A stretch of DNA of 43,869 nt, from positions 1 to 43,869 of the forward strand of contig JAEYCM010000049.1 in assembly GCA_023455425.1 (NCBI GenBank), read 5' to 3'. This document shows positions 33,101 to 40,729 of the stretch, piece after piece. The notes below the pieces were generated by a model that was not told where the DNA came from, made no database searches, and was given only the letters and a program-made list of their open reading frames with translations. The position numbers and the translations under genes were made by a program. Positions within the stretch are counted from its first letter, which is position 1. Every line of letters starts with the position of its first letter. This DNA comes from Bacillota bacterium (GTDB taxonomy: Bacteria; Bacillota; Clostridia; Christensenellales; CAG-138).

Positions 33101-35378
33101 CGCGAATAAAAATGTTGGGGCTGATAAAGACGTCACACTGGGCAGCATGACGGTAACCGGCAACGCAAACGGGGATTACGCGGTTTCTGCGCCTGTCTCC
33201 CCCAAGGCGGATATTACGCCCAAACCCGTTACCGTTACCGTGAGCGGGGAGGCGGAGGCGACCTATACCGGCAGCGCGAAAACGCTTGCAGCGACCTACC
33301 CCACTCTGGGCACGGATACCGCAAGCGTCACGCTCCAATACAATGGTTCCTCCGCGCCCATCCTTGCGGGCGCCTACGCGGTGACCGCGCAGATCAACGA
33401 TGCGAACTATACGCTAAATGCGCTTGCGGGCGTCACCACGCTGACCATCCATAAGGGAACGCTGACCGCCTCCAATGTCAACAAAGTGGTGCGTTTTGAG
33501 GATACGCGGGAACAGACCGTCAATGCCACGGACTTTGCCATTGCGGCTCCCGCCGGTTCCCAGGCGCCCACGGGCACATATGGTATCGGTACCGTGACCG
33601 ATACGGATGCGATACTCGACGGCGCGCCTGTTTTTAACAGCGGCGTTATTACCTTTAAAATCAAGGCTTCCGCCGCCATCGGAAAGCAGGCGGTTATCCC
33701 TGTGGTCTATACGCCCGCCGCAAACACATATGAGGAGATCACCGCAAATATCGCGGTCTCGGTCGCTGCGGAAGGATATACGAACACCATCGTCGGCGCA
33801 CCAGGAACGGTGAAGCTTGGCGAGGACATCGCGCTTAGCGGCATGAAACTGCGCACTGAGTTTGCAAGCGGCAAACCGACGGAAGAAATCGCGGTCACTT
33901 CGGCCATGCTTTCCGGCTACGATAAGAATGCGACCGGCGAAGGCAGCATCGGCAGCAAGACCGTTACCGTGACGCATCCCCAGAACGCCAATCGAAACGC
34001 CTCCTTTACCCTACTGGTGGAGGATGTTGTGGCGGATTATACGATAACGCCGCCCACTAAGCTGATTTACCACTGGATGGCGGATACCGCGCTGGACCTT
34101 GCGGGTGCGTCCATACAGCCCAGTATGCGCAGCACGCTTGCGGCAAATCCGGTTGCGCTGACGGCAGACATGCTCAACGTGAGCAACGCGACGCTTGCGC
34201 GCCTGGGTACGTATCCGGTCAACGTGGCCTATGCCGGCATTACGAAGACAGCGGCGTTTACTATTGAAGTCAAACAGGCGCCGGTTTCCATTATTACGCC
34301 TCCTGCCCCGAACAGGCCCGGCGTTGTAAATCTCAGCCCGGAGACCACGTTTGCAACGGCTGGCGGGCAGACGGTCGCTCCGGCGGATGTAGAACTGGTT
34401 GTCGCTCCCGTCTCGGGCGGGGAAGCTGCGGCGCTGCAGGCGGCGGTGGAAGAGCAGCCCGCGTTTGCAAACGTACCGCAGGAGAACCTGCTGACGCTGG
34501 AAATCAGCCTGCAGCAAATCGGCACCAACGCTGCGGTACAGCCAGGCGGCAAAATCAAGCTCCGTTTGCCGTACCCCGCGGGGACCAGCGCGCTGGATAC
34601 GTTCGTCATCCTGCATAAAAAGGGCGACGGCTCCGTGGTGGTCTATACGCCGGATAAAACGGCGGACGGCCTGGAATTTGAGGTGGAAAGCTTCAGCGCG
34701 TTTGCGCTTGGCTGGATCGACTATGTGCCTTCTTCCGGTTTGGGCGGTGGAGGCGGCTTTAGCAGGCAGATGCGTGCGAACCAGTTCTGGGAGCAGGTGC
34801 GCAAGGCCGTCGCCAATGCTTCGGACGGCAGCGTGGTGCGTGTGAACGCGCAGAATTACGATCAGATGCCCATTGCGGTGATGAATGCGCTGCGCAACGC
34901 CTCCATCACGCTGATCATCAGCTGGAATGGAGGAATGGATATTGTCCTCTCCAGCGAAAACGCGCCTATGCCCGAAAACACGCGCGCGTACTATCCGCTG
35001 CAATACCTGGGCGATCTGTTCCTGCCCGATCCGCCCAAGACTGACGACCCCGAGGAGGGCGAAGCCTGGCTGCGTGCGCAGGCAGCGGCAGTGGCGGCAC
35101 CCGTGGCGCAGAGTGTTGCGAGCGGGCTGGGTACGGTGATCGACATCATTGCCCCGGATATCTTGGAGGATGAGCAGGATACCGTTACCCCTGCAACGGA
35201 AGGCTTTCTTATTCCGCAAACCCAGGCGAACACGCAGGCCGATTCCGTTGAAATGGTAGACGCATCTGAGGGTTCCCACGGCATGCCTATATGGGCAATC
35301 GCGCTCACCGCAGTCGCGGTGCTGGGCGGCGCAGCGGTGCTTGTGCTCAATCGGCGCAAGGCGTTCCATAAAGACTAA
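30177..35378 (+). CDS. Membrane-anchored 1733-residue protein with N-terminal cohesin-like domain and Ig/MBG/YDG-type modules
   Basis: Probable surface scaffold. Signal peptide residues 1-30 (ending TAQAA). Residues about 34-193 read as a cohesin: VQLTVSTDKVTAAVGEQITV, ALSNVLRFDKEKIGFVSAS, later VLYTAVFTVKAGA. Then come an Ig-like module (about 200-283), a fibronectin-like stretch, an InlB-B-like repeat (WTSEDVTITD, about 367-445), MBG- and YDG-type modules (KVYDGTADVAPASI) and a C-terminal domain with a Gly-rich SGLGGGGGFS linker. One transmembrane helix (about 1705-1725) is followed by NRRK and a short tail; no LPXTG motif was seen. It is translated 50 bp after the dockerin gene with no terminator between, so both come from one transcript. 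No enzymatic domain was recognised. Confidence 0.9.
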   Translation: MLKSKRVHSFLLAVLILASWVLPITTAQAATDAVQLTVSTDKVTAAVGEQITVTVSTSEIQNLGALSNVLRFDKEKIGFVSASNKLRTFMRDQEEIDEGWADISSTISTDTSVNGFIGISALNQTVRYGYTIPADTVLYTAVFTVKAGALNGATSFQVDTTDIQVRAEVAVITNESGGTAAATVSAVPATVTITGGVNPPITGSVGISGSAVYGQTLTAVPSGTPSGATLQYQWYRGEDAIAGATNATYTVAAADIGSALKVVLSAEGYDGTRTAQTGTVAKASKSEPAGLAVESKTDTQVTLGTIPGAEYAKNTIDEAPETGWQESPVFMGLTANTTYYFFAKYPETQTHEASGASASLEVTTEKTVRSVSVTVAPAGGGTAAYEVEGGGAVTQGKTINLTATPNSDYYFSNWTSEDVTITDADSAANAYFTMPDENVAIAANFTEKAQPVITLSGNTVTYDGNPHAIGTPVVSGAEGNIAGGITITYTKEGESTGATTPPTNVGVYTVVASFAGNAYNKAATSEPVILNIQKRPQTTPGAPNVMGSDTESVTFDTVAGQKYVVIPAADAVPAIGSASWVEGTGSPYIWTGLNPGTAYKVYTYKATTENDLASDVSEGAAISTKHTWGLSVTEGANPVAALGFFARAGYATAPAARTITLTNEGSGTLSGISAVLTDTGSAFTVNTTGFDGELAAGESTTFTVQPQPGKTIGSYAASVAIEATKSEEAEPNKITKSIELSFEVANKIVVAIGGLSSKTVPYNGSQQGYDAGSLTKSVPGGQTPYGGSLQIWYEGTSGTVYTRSQTAPVDAGTYTVTAQVPDSDADYMGSASVTLTIEKKELTIAGLSVTGKVYNRSDAAALTGGTLSGIVSGDEVSVAGGIPYAGTFASLHQGTHAVNIPILTLTGADAANYSLAQPSPTGTITPKGVTPVVTVADKVYDGTADVAPASISATFAPGAILEGDAVNVSFAGGSYANKNVGADKDVTLGSMTVTGNANGDYAVSAPVSPKADITPKPVTVTVSGEAEATYTGSAKTLAATYPTLGTDTASVTLQYNGSSAPILAGAYAVTAQINDANYTLNALAGVTTLTIHKGTLTASNVNKVVRFEDTREQTVNATDFAIAAPAGSQAPTGTYGIGTVTDTDAILDGAPVFNSGVITFKIKASAAIGKQAVIPVVYTPAANTYEEITANIAVSVAAEGYTNTIVGAPGTVKLGEDIALSGMKLRTEFASGKPTEEIAVTSAMLSGYDKNATGEGSIGSKTVTVTHPQNANRNASFTLLVEDVVADYTITPPTKLIYHWMADTALDLAGASIQPSMRSTLAANPVALTADMLNVSNATLARLGTYPVNVAYAGITKTAAFTIEVKQAPVSIITPPAPNRPGVVNLSPETTFATAGGQTVAPADVELVVAPVSGGEAAALQAAVEEQPAFANVPQENLLTLEISLQQIGTNAAVQPGGKIKLRLPYPAGTSALDTFVILHKKGDGSVVVYTPDKTADGLEFEVESFSAFALGWIDYVPSSGLGGGGGFSRQMRANQFWEQVRKAVANASDGSVVRVNAQNYDQMPIAVMNALRNASITLIISWNGGMDIVLSSENAPMPENTRAYYPLQYLGDLFLPDPPKTDDPEEGEAWLRAQAAAVAAPVAQSVASGLGTVIDIIAPDILEDEQDTVTPATEGFLIPQTQANTQADSVEMVDASEGSHGMPIWAIALTAVAVLGGAAVLVLNRRKAFHKD
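30276..30755 (+). other. Cohesin-like domain (coding segment)
   Basis: The segment has the cohesin pattern: an early beta-strand with V.ST..V.AAVGEQITV, an ALSNVLRFDKEKI strand-turn, a central variable region, and LYTAVFTVKAGALNGATSF near the end. The call rests on pattern matching by eye, so a related Ig-like fold (for example a CBM-like module) remains possible. Confidence 0.75.
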
Positions 35379-35423
35379 AGCACCTAAGGAAGTACTCGGT
35401 TGCCAATCCTAAGGCAGCAAATA

Positions 35424-35460
35424 GCCCCGCCATGGTTCATCTGCGGCGGGGCTTTTTTTT
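35424..35460 (+). terminator. Terminator of the dockerin/cohesin operon
   Basis: A perfect 8-bp stem GCCCCGCC / GGCGGGGC with a 13-nt loop is followed by eight T residues. Confidence 0.92.
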
Positions 35461-35473
35461 GATGATCAGCCGG

Positions 35474-35502
35474 TTGCGCCAAAAGTGAAAAGTTACTATA
35501 CT
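35474..35502 (+). promoter_or_regulatory. Candidate promoter of the VOC-family gene
   Basis: TTGCGC and TATACT are separated by 17 bp, giving a leader of about 120 nt. A second TATAAT at 35602 lies only 20 bp before the start codon and has no good -35 element. Confidence 0.45.
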
Positions 35503-35627
35503 TAGTGAGGCGCCTCTTCTATCACTGGATGGGAATAACAGAATGATGATCAAGGTGATACCCATGCCAACGCTTTGGCTGGGTGAGGCATACGGTCTCC
35601 CTATAATAAATAAGGAAGGGTTTGGGC

Positions 35628-36023
35628 ATGAAAGAGCTTTTGACGGGTTTCCACCATATTGGCCTGCCTACTGCAGATATGGATGGCACGATCAGGTTTT
35701 ATGAATCACTGGGCGGTCAGGTCGTGATGGAGAAGCAAGATGCGGACGAGGGCCGTCCCATCCGGGTGGTGCATATTTTATTGAGTACGTTAAAGCTGGA
35801 ACTCTATGAGCGGCTGGAGACTGCCGGCGTTCCCGGCGCATTCGATCATATCGCCATTGAGGTAAGCGATGTGGATGCCGCTTTCACAAAGTGTAAGGCC
35901 ATGGGGATGCGTTTTATGGAGGATGCCGTGAACACCTCCTCCTATTGGCCGCCTCATAACCTGCGCTGGTTTATTGTATACGGCGTGAACGGGGAAAAGG
36001 TCGAATTCGCGCAAAAAGGCTAA
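35628..36023 (+). CDS. VOC-fold (glyoxalase/bleomycin-resistance superfamily) protein
   Basis: This 131-residue cytoplasmic protein consists of one VOC double module: FHHIGLPTADMDGTIRFYESLGG in the first half, and FDHIAIEVSDVDAAFTKCKAMGM in the second. Metal-ligand-type residues are present (H near the start, E in LKLELYE, H in FDHIA, E in KVEFAQ), so a metal-dependent lyase, isomerase or dioxygenase activity is possible. The substrate cannot be told. The start is the ATG with AAGGAAGGG 7 bases upstream; an in-frame TTG two codons earlier is unlikely. It stands alone between the surface operon and a MITE-like element, and has its own promoter. Confidence 0.88.
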   Translation: MKELLTGFHHIGLPTADMDGTIRFYESLGGQVVMEKQDADEGRPIRVVHILLSTLKLELYERLETAGVPGAFDHIAIEVSDVDAAFTKCKAMGMRFMEDAVNTSSYWPPHNLRWFIVYGVNGEKVEFAQKG

Positions 36024-36031
36024 TCATATTA

Positions 36032-36058
36032 TGAAGCGGCTAAGTTGCTTGGCCGCTT
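36032..36058 (+). repeat. First copy of a 27-bp direct repeat (terminator stem) flanking a MITE-like element
   Basis: The sequence contains the stem AAGCGGC / GCCGCTT and lies 9 bp after the VOC stop codon. Here the stem is followed by GAGCG instead of a T-run, so this copy is probably a broken terminator. An exact 27-base copy is found at 36401. Confidence 0.85.
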
Positions 36059-36097
36059 GAGCGTGTCAAAAAGGCATCCACAATATTTTATTTTCTT

Positions 36098-36371
36098 AAG
36101 GCATCGCCGCCTACGGCGGCGACGATAGGTTATTTTATTTAATAGCGGGCGGGCTTACAGTTCGCAATGGTCGTATCGCGTCGTAGCAAGGTCACCTCCT
36201 AATACTTCCTTGCTCACTGGGACGTCGCCTCACTATATCCGCCACAGGCGGCGTTCGGCTATGTCTCCCCGCGCCCCCTGAGTACGGGCGATCCTAGGGA
36301 AGGGGGTTGGGGAAACGCAGTTTCCCCAAAGCAAAAAAATTATCGTCGGCGCTCTAAGGCGCCGATACCTT
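36098..36371. mobile_element. MITE-like intergenic repeat, copy A (274 bp)
   Basis: The ends are inverted repeats: AAGGCATCGCCGCC on the left, and GGCGCCGATACCTT on the right. Each end carries its own hairpin (CGCCGCC-TAC-GGCGGCG on the left, TCGGCGCT..GGCGCCGA on the right). Internally there are the hairpin GGGGAAACGCAGTTTCCCC (36309-36327) and the tract ATTTTATTTAA. The same landmarks in the same order, and nearly the same length, occur in copy B at 41602. No ORF is present, so any movement would need a transposase encoded elsewhere. Confidence 0.75.
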
Positions 36372-36400
36372 GAAACCCTCAAGTGGGTTTATCGACAGCC

Positions 36401-36432
36401 TGAAGCGGCTAAGTTGCTTGGCCGCTTTTTGT
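36401..36432 (+). terminator. Second copy of the 27-bp repeat, with an intact terminator tail
   Basis: The stem AAGCGGC / GCCGCTT is followed by TTTTTG, giving a working intrinsic terminator for the VOC gene and anything reading through copy A. Bases 36401-36427 equal 36032-36058 exactly. Confidence 0.7.
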
Positions 36433-36503
36433 TGGGCTGTTGGGGACTTAAGGAGCAAACAGCCATCTGCTGAAAATATGGCGGAATAACCAATCTTGCG
36501 GCT

Positions 36504-37694
36504 TTATCGAAACTGGTTGCGGTACGCGCCGGGAGTCATGCGCGTGTATTTCTTGAATACCTCCCCGAAATGGCTCTGCGAGCAAAATTGATAAAACGCG
36601 GCGATCTCCGCGAACGTGCTGTTCGAATACCGGATAAAGGATTTTGACTCTTCCACGCGCTTTCGCTGGATATAAGAGAACAGCGCTTCTCCCGTTTCTT
36701 TTTTAAACAACCCGCAAAGATAATGCGGGTTTAAATAGACATGCTCCGCGATCTCACTTAGGTGCATTGGCTCGCTCAGATGGTTTTCGATATACGTCAT
36801 CGCCTGCCGCACCGTCTGTGAATATTTTGCGTTGCACAGTTGGTTCACGCGGGCGGTGAATATGCGGATCATTTCCCCTTCAAACGGGAGAAGCTGCTCC
36901 ATGGTGGCGCAGGCTTCCATGCGCTGTATGAACGCGTCGCTCAATGTGAACGCCTCGTCCGGGGAAACGCCGCCGGAGATGGCCGCGCGCGTCATGAACG
37001 TGCAGCTTGCAATGAGCGAGTTTTTAAGCGAACGTACAGGGTCCGCCGCCAGCAGGGCGCGCGGCGCCGCGTTGATCTCCGCGAGTATTTTCGCGGAGTT
37101 TTCTTTATCCCCGTTGGCAATCAGGCGGCAGATTTCCTGCTCCAGCGCGTACGGCGGGTGCTGGAACTGTTTCATGCGGTAATCGTAGGTGTTTTCGAAG
37201 TAGCTCTTCTGAATGCCTTCGTCCGCCGGAGTTGCCGCGTCATGGGCCGATTCGGGTCCGATCCCTTTGCAAAGCGTCTCCAGAAGTTTTCCCGAATAAT
37301 AGTAGCGGTTGTCGTCCGCCACCGGCAGCGACGCATAGTATTCCGTTAGCGCGGGCTTGAGCCAGATGGGGAGCGCCTCGCTTCGGATCAGCCGAAGGAT
37401 CGCCGTTTCGGCCATCGGCTCGCTCAGCATCGGGCCCGCGAGCAGCAGTTCCCTTTCATTCAGCCGCAGGCAGATAAAACGCTCGTGGTAGCGCGTGCCG
37501 ATGTACTGCGCGGACAGAAGCTCTTTGGAGACGGGGGGGAGGGCGGAAAGTTTGTTGCCGCCTGCAAGCAAAACTCCCGCGCAGCTCGCATCCGCCGGCA
37601 GGTTCTGGCGCGGTTCATCATCCTCGTACCATTCAATGGAAAGCCCTGTCGCATAATGATAGGTGCGCATGAGCATGGAGCGGGTATCCGTCAT
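36504..37694 (-). CDS. AraC-family transcriptional regulator of the sugar-uptake locus
   Basis: This is a 396-residue DNA-binding regulator. The C-terminal ~100 residues are a double helix-turn-helix of the AraC/XylS type: MHLSEIAEHVYLNPHYLCGL, then FIRYSNSTFAEIAAFYQF and HFGEVFKKYTRMTPGAYR. The N-terminal ~280 residues form a sensory domain that I do not recognise in detail. There is no membrane segment, so it should sense an intracellular ligand. AAGGGGG lies 7 bases before the ATG. It is divergent from the ABC importer, with an inverted 10-bp repeat in the shared promoter region. Activation of sugar import and phosphorolysis by the imported sugar is the usual scheme for this layout. Confidence 0.92.
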   Translation of the reverse strand: MTDTRSMLMRTYHYATGLSIEWYEDDEPRQNLPADASCAGVLLAGGNKLSALPPVSKELLSAQYIGTRYHERFICLRLNERELLLAGPMLSEPMAETAILRLIRSEALPIWLKPALTEYYASLPVADDNRYYYSGKLLETLCKGIGPESAHDAATPADEGIQKSYFENTYDYRMKQFQHPPYALEQEICRLIANGDKENSAKILAEINAAPRALLAADPVRSLKNSLIASCTFMTRAAISGGVSPDEAFTLSDAFIQRMEACATMEQLLPFEGEMIRIFTARVNQLCNAKYSQTVRQAMTYIENHLSEPMHLSEIAEHVYLNPHYLCGLFKKETGEALFSYIQRKRVEESKSFIRYSNSTFAEIAAFYQFCSQSHFGEVFKKYTRMTPGAYRNQFR

Positions 37695-37708
37695 ATGAGC
37701 GCCCCCTT

Positions 37709-37782
37709 ATTTTGTTCGACAATCAGTTTATCAATATTATAATATTTTTATGAAAATTGTGATATGTTTTTCCGAACAAAAT
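37709..37782. promoter_or_regulatory. Widely spaced inverted repeat in the divergent promoter region
   Basis: ATTTTGTTCG (37709-37718) is mirrored by CGAACAAAAT (37773-37782), 54 bp apart and so on nearly the same helix face. The right arm lies in the spacer just before the importer's -10 (TATACT, 37786-37791). The left arm lies just after the regulator's -10 (TATAAT on the minus strand, 37736-37741). This is a good candidate for AraC-type binding or looping. Confidence 0.6.
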
Positions 37783-38040
37783 GAGTATACTTTTTTTATC
37801 AAAGCAAAAAGCGGTTTCCTGAAAACGTATCGACTATTCACTGTCCCCGGCAATTGCGCCTGATCACATATTCCCTGTTTTTCAAGCCAAGAACATTACG
37901 ATTTGCGCCAAAGACCCGGCATGGAGGCATTGTCCCATGCTGAAAGAAGCCAAGATTTTCGCCCTGCGCGCTTTTCTGCGCGCGGTGCGGCAAGCCGGCA
38001 AAGGCGCAATACGCCCAATTATAATAAGGAGGAACACAAA

Positions 38041-39321
38041 ATGAGGAAGTTGCTCGGCATCCTGATGGCACTGCTTATGATCGTATCGCTCTTTACCGGC
38101 TGCGCACAGCCCGCGGCTACGCCCGAGGAAGCGCCGCCCGCCCAGCCCACGGAAGCTCCCGCCGCGCCTACGGAGGCGCCCGCGCCCGCGGAGGCTCCGC
38201 GCGTCACAATCAAGTTTGCCGCGCAGGCGGACAGCACCCCGGCAACGCAGGCCGTGATCGACGCTTACAACGCCTCCCAGAATCAATTCACCGTGGAATG
38301 GGTGGATATGACAAACGATTCCAACGCCATGCGTGAGCAGCTCATTACCACGCTCAAAGCGGGCTCTGCGGATTACGACGTGATCTCCATGGACGTCGTA
38401 TGGGCGGGCGAGTTCGCGGCGGCGGGCTATATCGAGCCCATCGATCAGTATATGAAGGATGCGGGCCTCAAGATCTCTCAGTTCAACAGCGGCTCCATGG
38501 CTTCGGGCACCTACAATGCGAAGCAGTACGTACTGCCGTTCTTCCCGGACCTTGGCCTGCTGTATTTCCGCAAGGACGTTGTTTCTCCGGAGGATGCCGC
38601 GAAGCTCGTCAGCGGCCAGTATACGTTTGACGACTTACTCGCTATGGCGAACACCTACAAGGGCAAGGGCGATACCCAAGACGGTTACGCGTTCCAGTCC
38701 GGATTGTATGAAGGCCTTGTCTGCAACCTCGCGGAATTTACCGCCGGTTGGACCAATGTGCAAGGCGGCCTTGAAGCCATGAAGGCGTTTGTGGACTCGG
38801 AGGCGGTGCCTGCCGATATCCTCAATTACCGGGAAGGCGAAACGGCCAACAGCTTTGTCAAGGGCCAGAGCGTATTCGCGCGCAACTGGCCGTACCAGTG
38901 GGGCGTAATCAAGAGCGAGGGTACCATCAAGGCCGATCAGGTGGATATAGCGCCCCTCCCCGGCGGTTCCACCGTTGGCGGCTGGCTGCTGGGGCTTAAC
39001 AAAAACTCCGCGCACAAGGACGGCGCATGGGACTTTATGAAGTTCCTCGCCACCGAACAGGGGCAGAAGATTATGTCCACACAGGGCGGCTACCTGCCCG
39101 GCTTCAACGCGCTGCTTGAAGATGCCGATGTGCTTGCCGGCAACGAGATGCTCAAGATGGAGGGCTTCAAGAACGCGCTCTCCACCACCATCGCAAGGCC
39201 GGTTTCGGCGGAGTACGCCAAGACTTCGGATGCGATCCAACAGAATGCGCACAAGTTCCTCTCCGGTTCTCAAAGTGTAGAGAATACCGTGGCGGCGATC
39301 AACGCCGCGCTCGGAAAATAA
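38041..39321 (+). CDS. Sugar ABC transporter substrate-binding lipoprotein (family 1)
   Basis: This 426-residue extracytoplasmic sugar-binding protein is lipid-anchored: residues 1-20 form a lipoprotein signal with lipobox LFTGC. A Pro/Ala/Glu/Thr-rich linker (about 22-53) leads into the MalE-type fold. Family landmarks are FTVEWVDMTNDSNAMREQLITTL, YDVISMDVVWAGEFAAAGYI, LGLLYFRKD and GGWLLGLNKNSAHKDGAW. AAGGAGG lies 8 bases before the ATG, which settles the start over a longer in-frame ORF beginning upstream. It is first in the importer operon, with a leader of about 250 nt. The following GH65 phosphorylase suggests a glucosyl disaccharide as ligand, which is inference from context. Confidence 0.94.
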   Translation: MRKLLGILMALLMIVSLFTGCAQPAATPEEAPPAQPTEAPAAPTEAPAPAEAPRVTIKFAAQADSTPATQAVIDAYNASQNQFTVEWVDMTNDSNAMREQLITTLKAGSADYDVISMDVVWAGEFAAAGYIEPIDQYMKDAGLKISQFNSGSMASGTYNAKQYVLPFFPDLGLLYFRKDVVSPEDAAKLVSGQYTFDDLLAMANTYKGKGDTQDGYAFQSGLYEGLVCNLAEFTAGWTNVQGGLEAMKAFVDSEAVPADILNYREGETANSFVKGQSVFARNWPYQWGVIKSEGTIKADQVDIAPLPGGSTVGGWLLGLNKNSAHKDGAWDFMKFLATEQGQKIMSTQGGYLPGFNALLEDADVLAGNEMLKMEGFKNALSTTIARPVSAEYAKTSDAIQQNAHKFLSGSQSVENTVAAINAALGK

Positions 39322-39340
39322 TTCGGCTGCCCGAAACATT

Positions 39341-39370
39341 CGCCGGCAAAGCTCTCCGGCTTTGCCGGCG
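39341..39370 (+). other. Perfect 12-bp hairpin between binding protein and permease genes
   Basis: CGCCGGCAAAGC and GCTTTGCCGGCG enclose a 6-nt loop, with no T-run after it. Such hairpins after binding-protein genes commonly protect the upstream mRNA from 3' decay, allowing more binding protein than permease to be made. Confidence 0.65.
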
Positions 39371-39492
39371 GATGAAGGCGGCCGCTGGGTGTTCGGGTAC
39401 GGGCCCGGTATACGGGTCCGTTGCTTTATGTAACCGTATGGATCAGGCAAAAAGCCTGCCGGGGCGCGGGCATGCCGGGAAAGGATACGCGT

Positions 39493-40719
39493 ATGGTCAA
39501 AAAACGGATCACGGCGGGGCAGCTTGCGTTTCTTGTCCCGCTGCTGCTGTTAATCGCGGCGTTCGCGCTCTATCCCATTCTCTGTTCGGTCGTCTACTCC
39601 TTTTTTGATTACCGCACAAATGATCAGACCGCGGCCGGGCTTTATACGAGCACCCGTTTTAACGCCCGCCTGTTTGCCGAGGACTGCGATTACATCGCCT
39701 ATTACCTGAGCGATGAAGTGACGCTTGTGGAGGGTGCTGATAAGGCCGAACTGGAGGCCGTTTCGGCGGAAGCCACAGCAATGTTCCAAAAATACAAGGA
39801 TACGGAAAAGCCCCTTGCGCTTTCCGCAGAGGAGGAGCAAAAGCTCCTCTCGTATATTGACGACACCGAAACACGCATCAACCGCGTATATGACGCCAAC
39901 GTTGGCGTTTCGTTCTATAACCGGGATAAAATCGGCATCATTGCCGATGAGATGCGCTCCTGTATCATCAAGAGCAATTTTACAGGCCTTGCCGCATACG
40001 GTGCGCTGCTGCGCGATACGCGCTTCTTTGACTCCTTGGGCCATACCGTCCTGTTTACGCTCATTTCAGTAGCCCTTGAGCTGACGCTCGGCATGCTGCT
40101 GGCGCTTATCATGAACAAAGCCATGAAGGGGATCGGCGCGGTCCGCACGGCGGCACTCGTACCATGGGCCATCCCAACCGCCGTCTCCGCCCTGATGTGG
40201 AGCTATATGTACGACGGCGGCAGCGGGATCATCTCTCACATGTTCGCTTCGCTGGGGCTCATTAGCTCGCCTGAGATGATGCTGCTTTCCGCCCATGGCG
40301 CGATGGCGGCGGCCATTCTCGCAGACGTCTGGAAGACCACCCCTTATATGGCGCTGCTGCTGCTCGCAGGTCTTCAGATCATAGACCGCGGGCTCTATGA
40401 AAGCGCAAAGATAGACGGCGCCAGCACTGTCCGCACGTTTTTCTCCATTACGCTCCCCATGCTCAAGCCTTCCATACTGGTCGCCCTGCTGTTCCGCACG
40501 CTCGACGCGTTCCGGGTATTCGACCTGATCACGGTGTTGACGGGCGGCGGACCGGGTGGCGCTACCGAAACGCTTTCCATATACGCCTATAAGGTGATGA
40601 TCGGGCAGAGCAACTATGGCTACGGCGCTGCCATAGTCATCGCCATGGCGCTGTTCGTGGGGGCCATTGCGTTTGTATTCGTCAAGGTGCTGGGCACCGA
40701 ACTCATCGCGGACGATTGA
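39493..40719 (+). CDS. Sugar ABC transporter permease, MalF-like
   Basis: This 408-residue inner-membrane permease is one half of the importer channel. The first helix (LAFLVPLLLLIAAFALYPIL) is followed by an unusually long extracytoplasmic stretch of about 150 residues (roughly 45-200). Five more helices then follow. The cytoplasmic EAA loop reads YESAKIDGASTVRTFFSITLPMLKPS, the ATPase contact. The start is placed at the ATG with GGAAAGGA 7 bases upstream. Earlier in-frame TTG and ATG codons lack a ribosome site. It is preceded by the binding-protein gene and a stabilising hairpin, and followed 10 bp later by the second permease. The long insertion recalls the P2 loop of MalF. Confidence 0.93.
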   Translation: MVKKRITAGQLAFLVPLLLLIAAFALYPILCSVVYSFFDYRTNDQTAAGLYTSTRFNARLFAEDCDYIAYYLSDEVTLVEGADKAELEAVSAEATAMFQKYKDTEKPLALSAEEEQKLLSYIDDTETRINRVYDANVGVSFYNRDKIGIIADEMRSCIIKSNFTGLAAYGALLRDTRFFDSLGHTVLFTLISVALELTLGMLLALIMNKAMKGIGAVRTAALVPWAIPTAVSALMWSYMYDGGSGIISHMFASLGLISSPEMMLLSAHGAMAAAILADVWKTTPYMALLLLAGLQIIDRGLYESAKIDGASTVRTFFSITLPMLKPSILVALLFRTLDAFRVFDLITVLTGGGPGGATETLSIYAYKVMIGQSNYGYGAAIVIAMALFVGAIAFVFVKVLGTELIADD

Positions 40720-40729
40720 GGAGGTAAAC

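Noticed and set aside
37903..38040. Longer N-terminus for the sugar-binding lipoprotein
   Set aside because: The in-frame extension lacks a ribosome site and would bury the lipoprotein signal peptide; AAGGAGG precedes the ATG at 38041.
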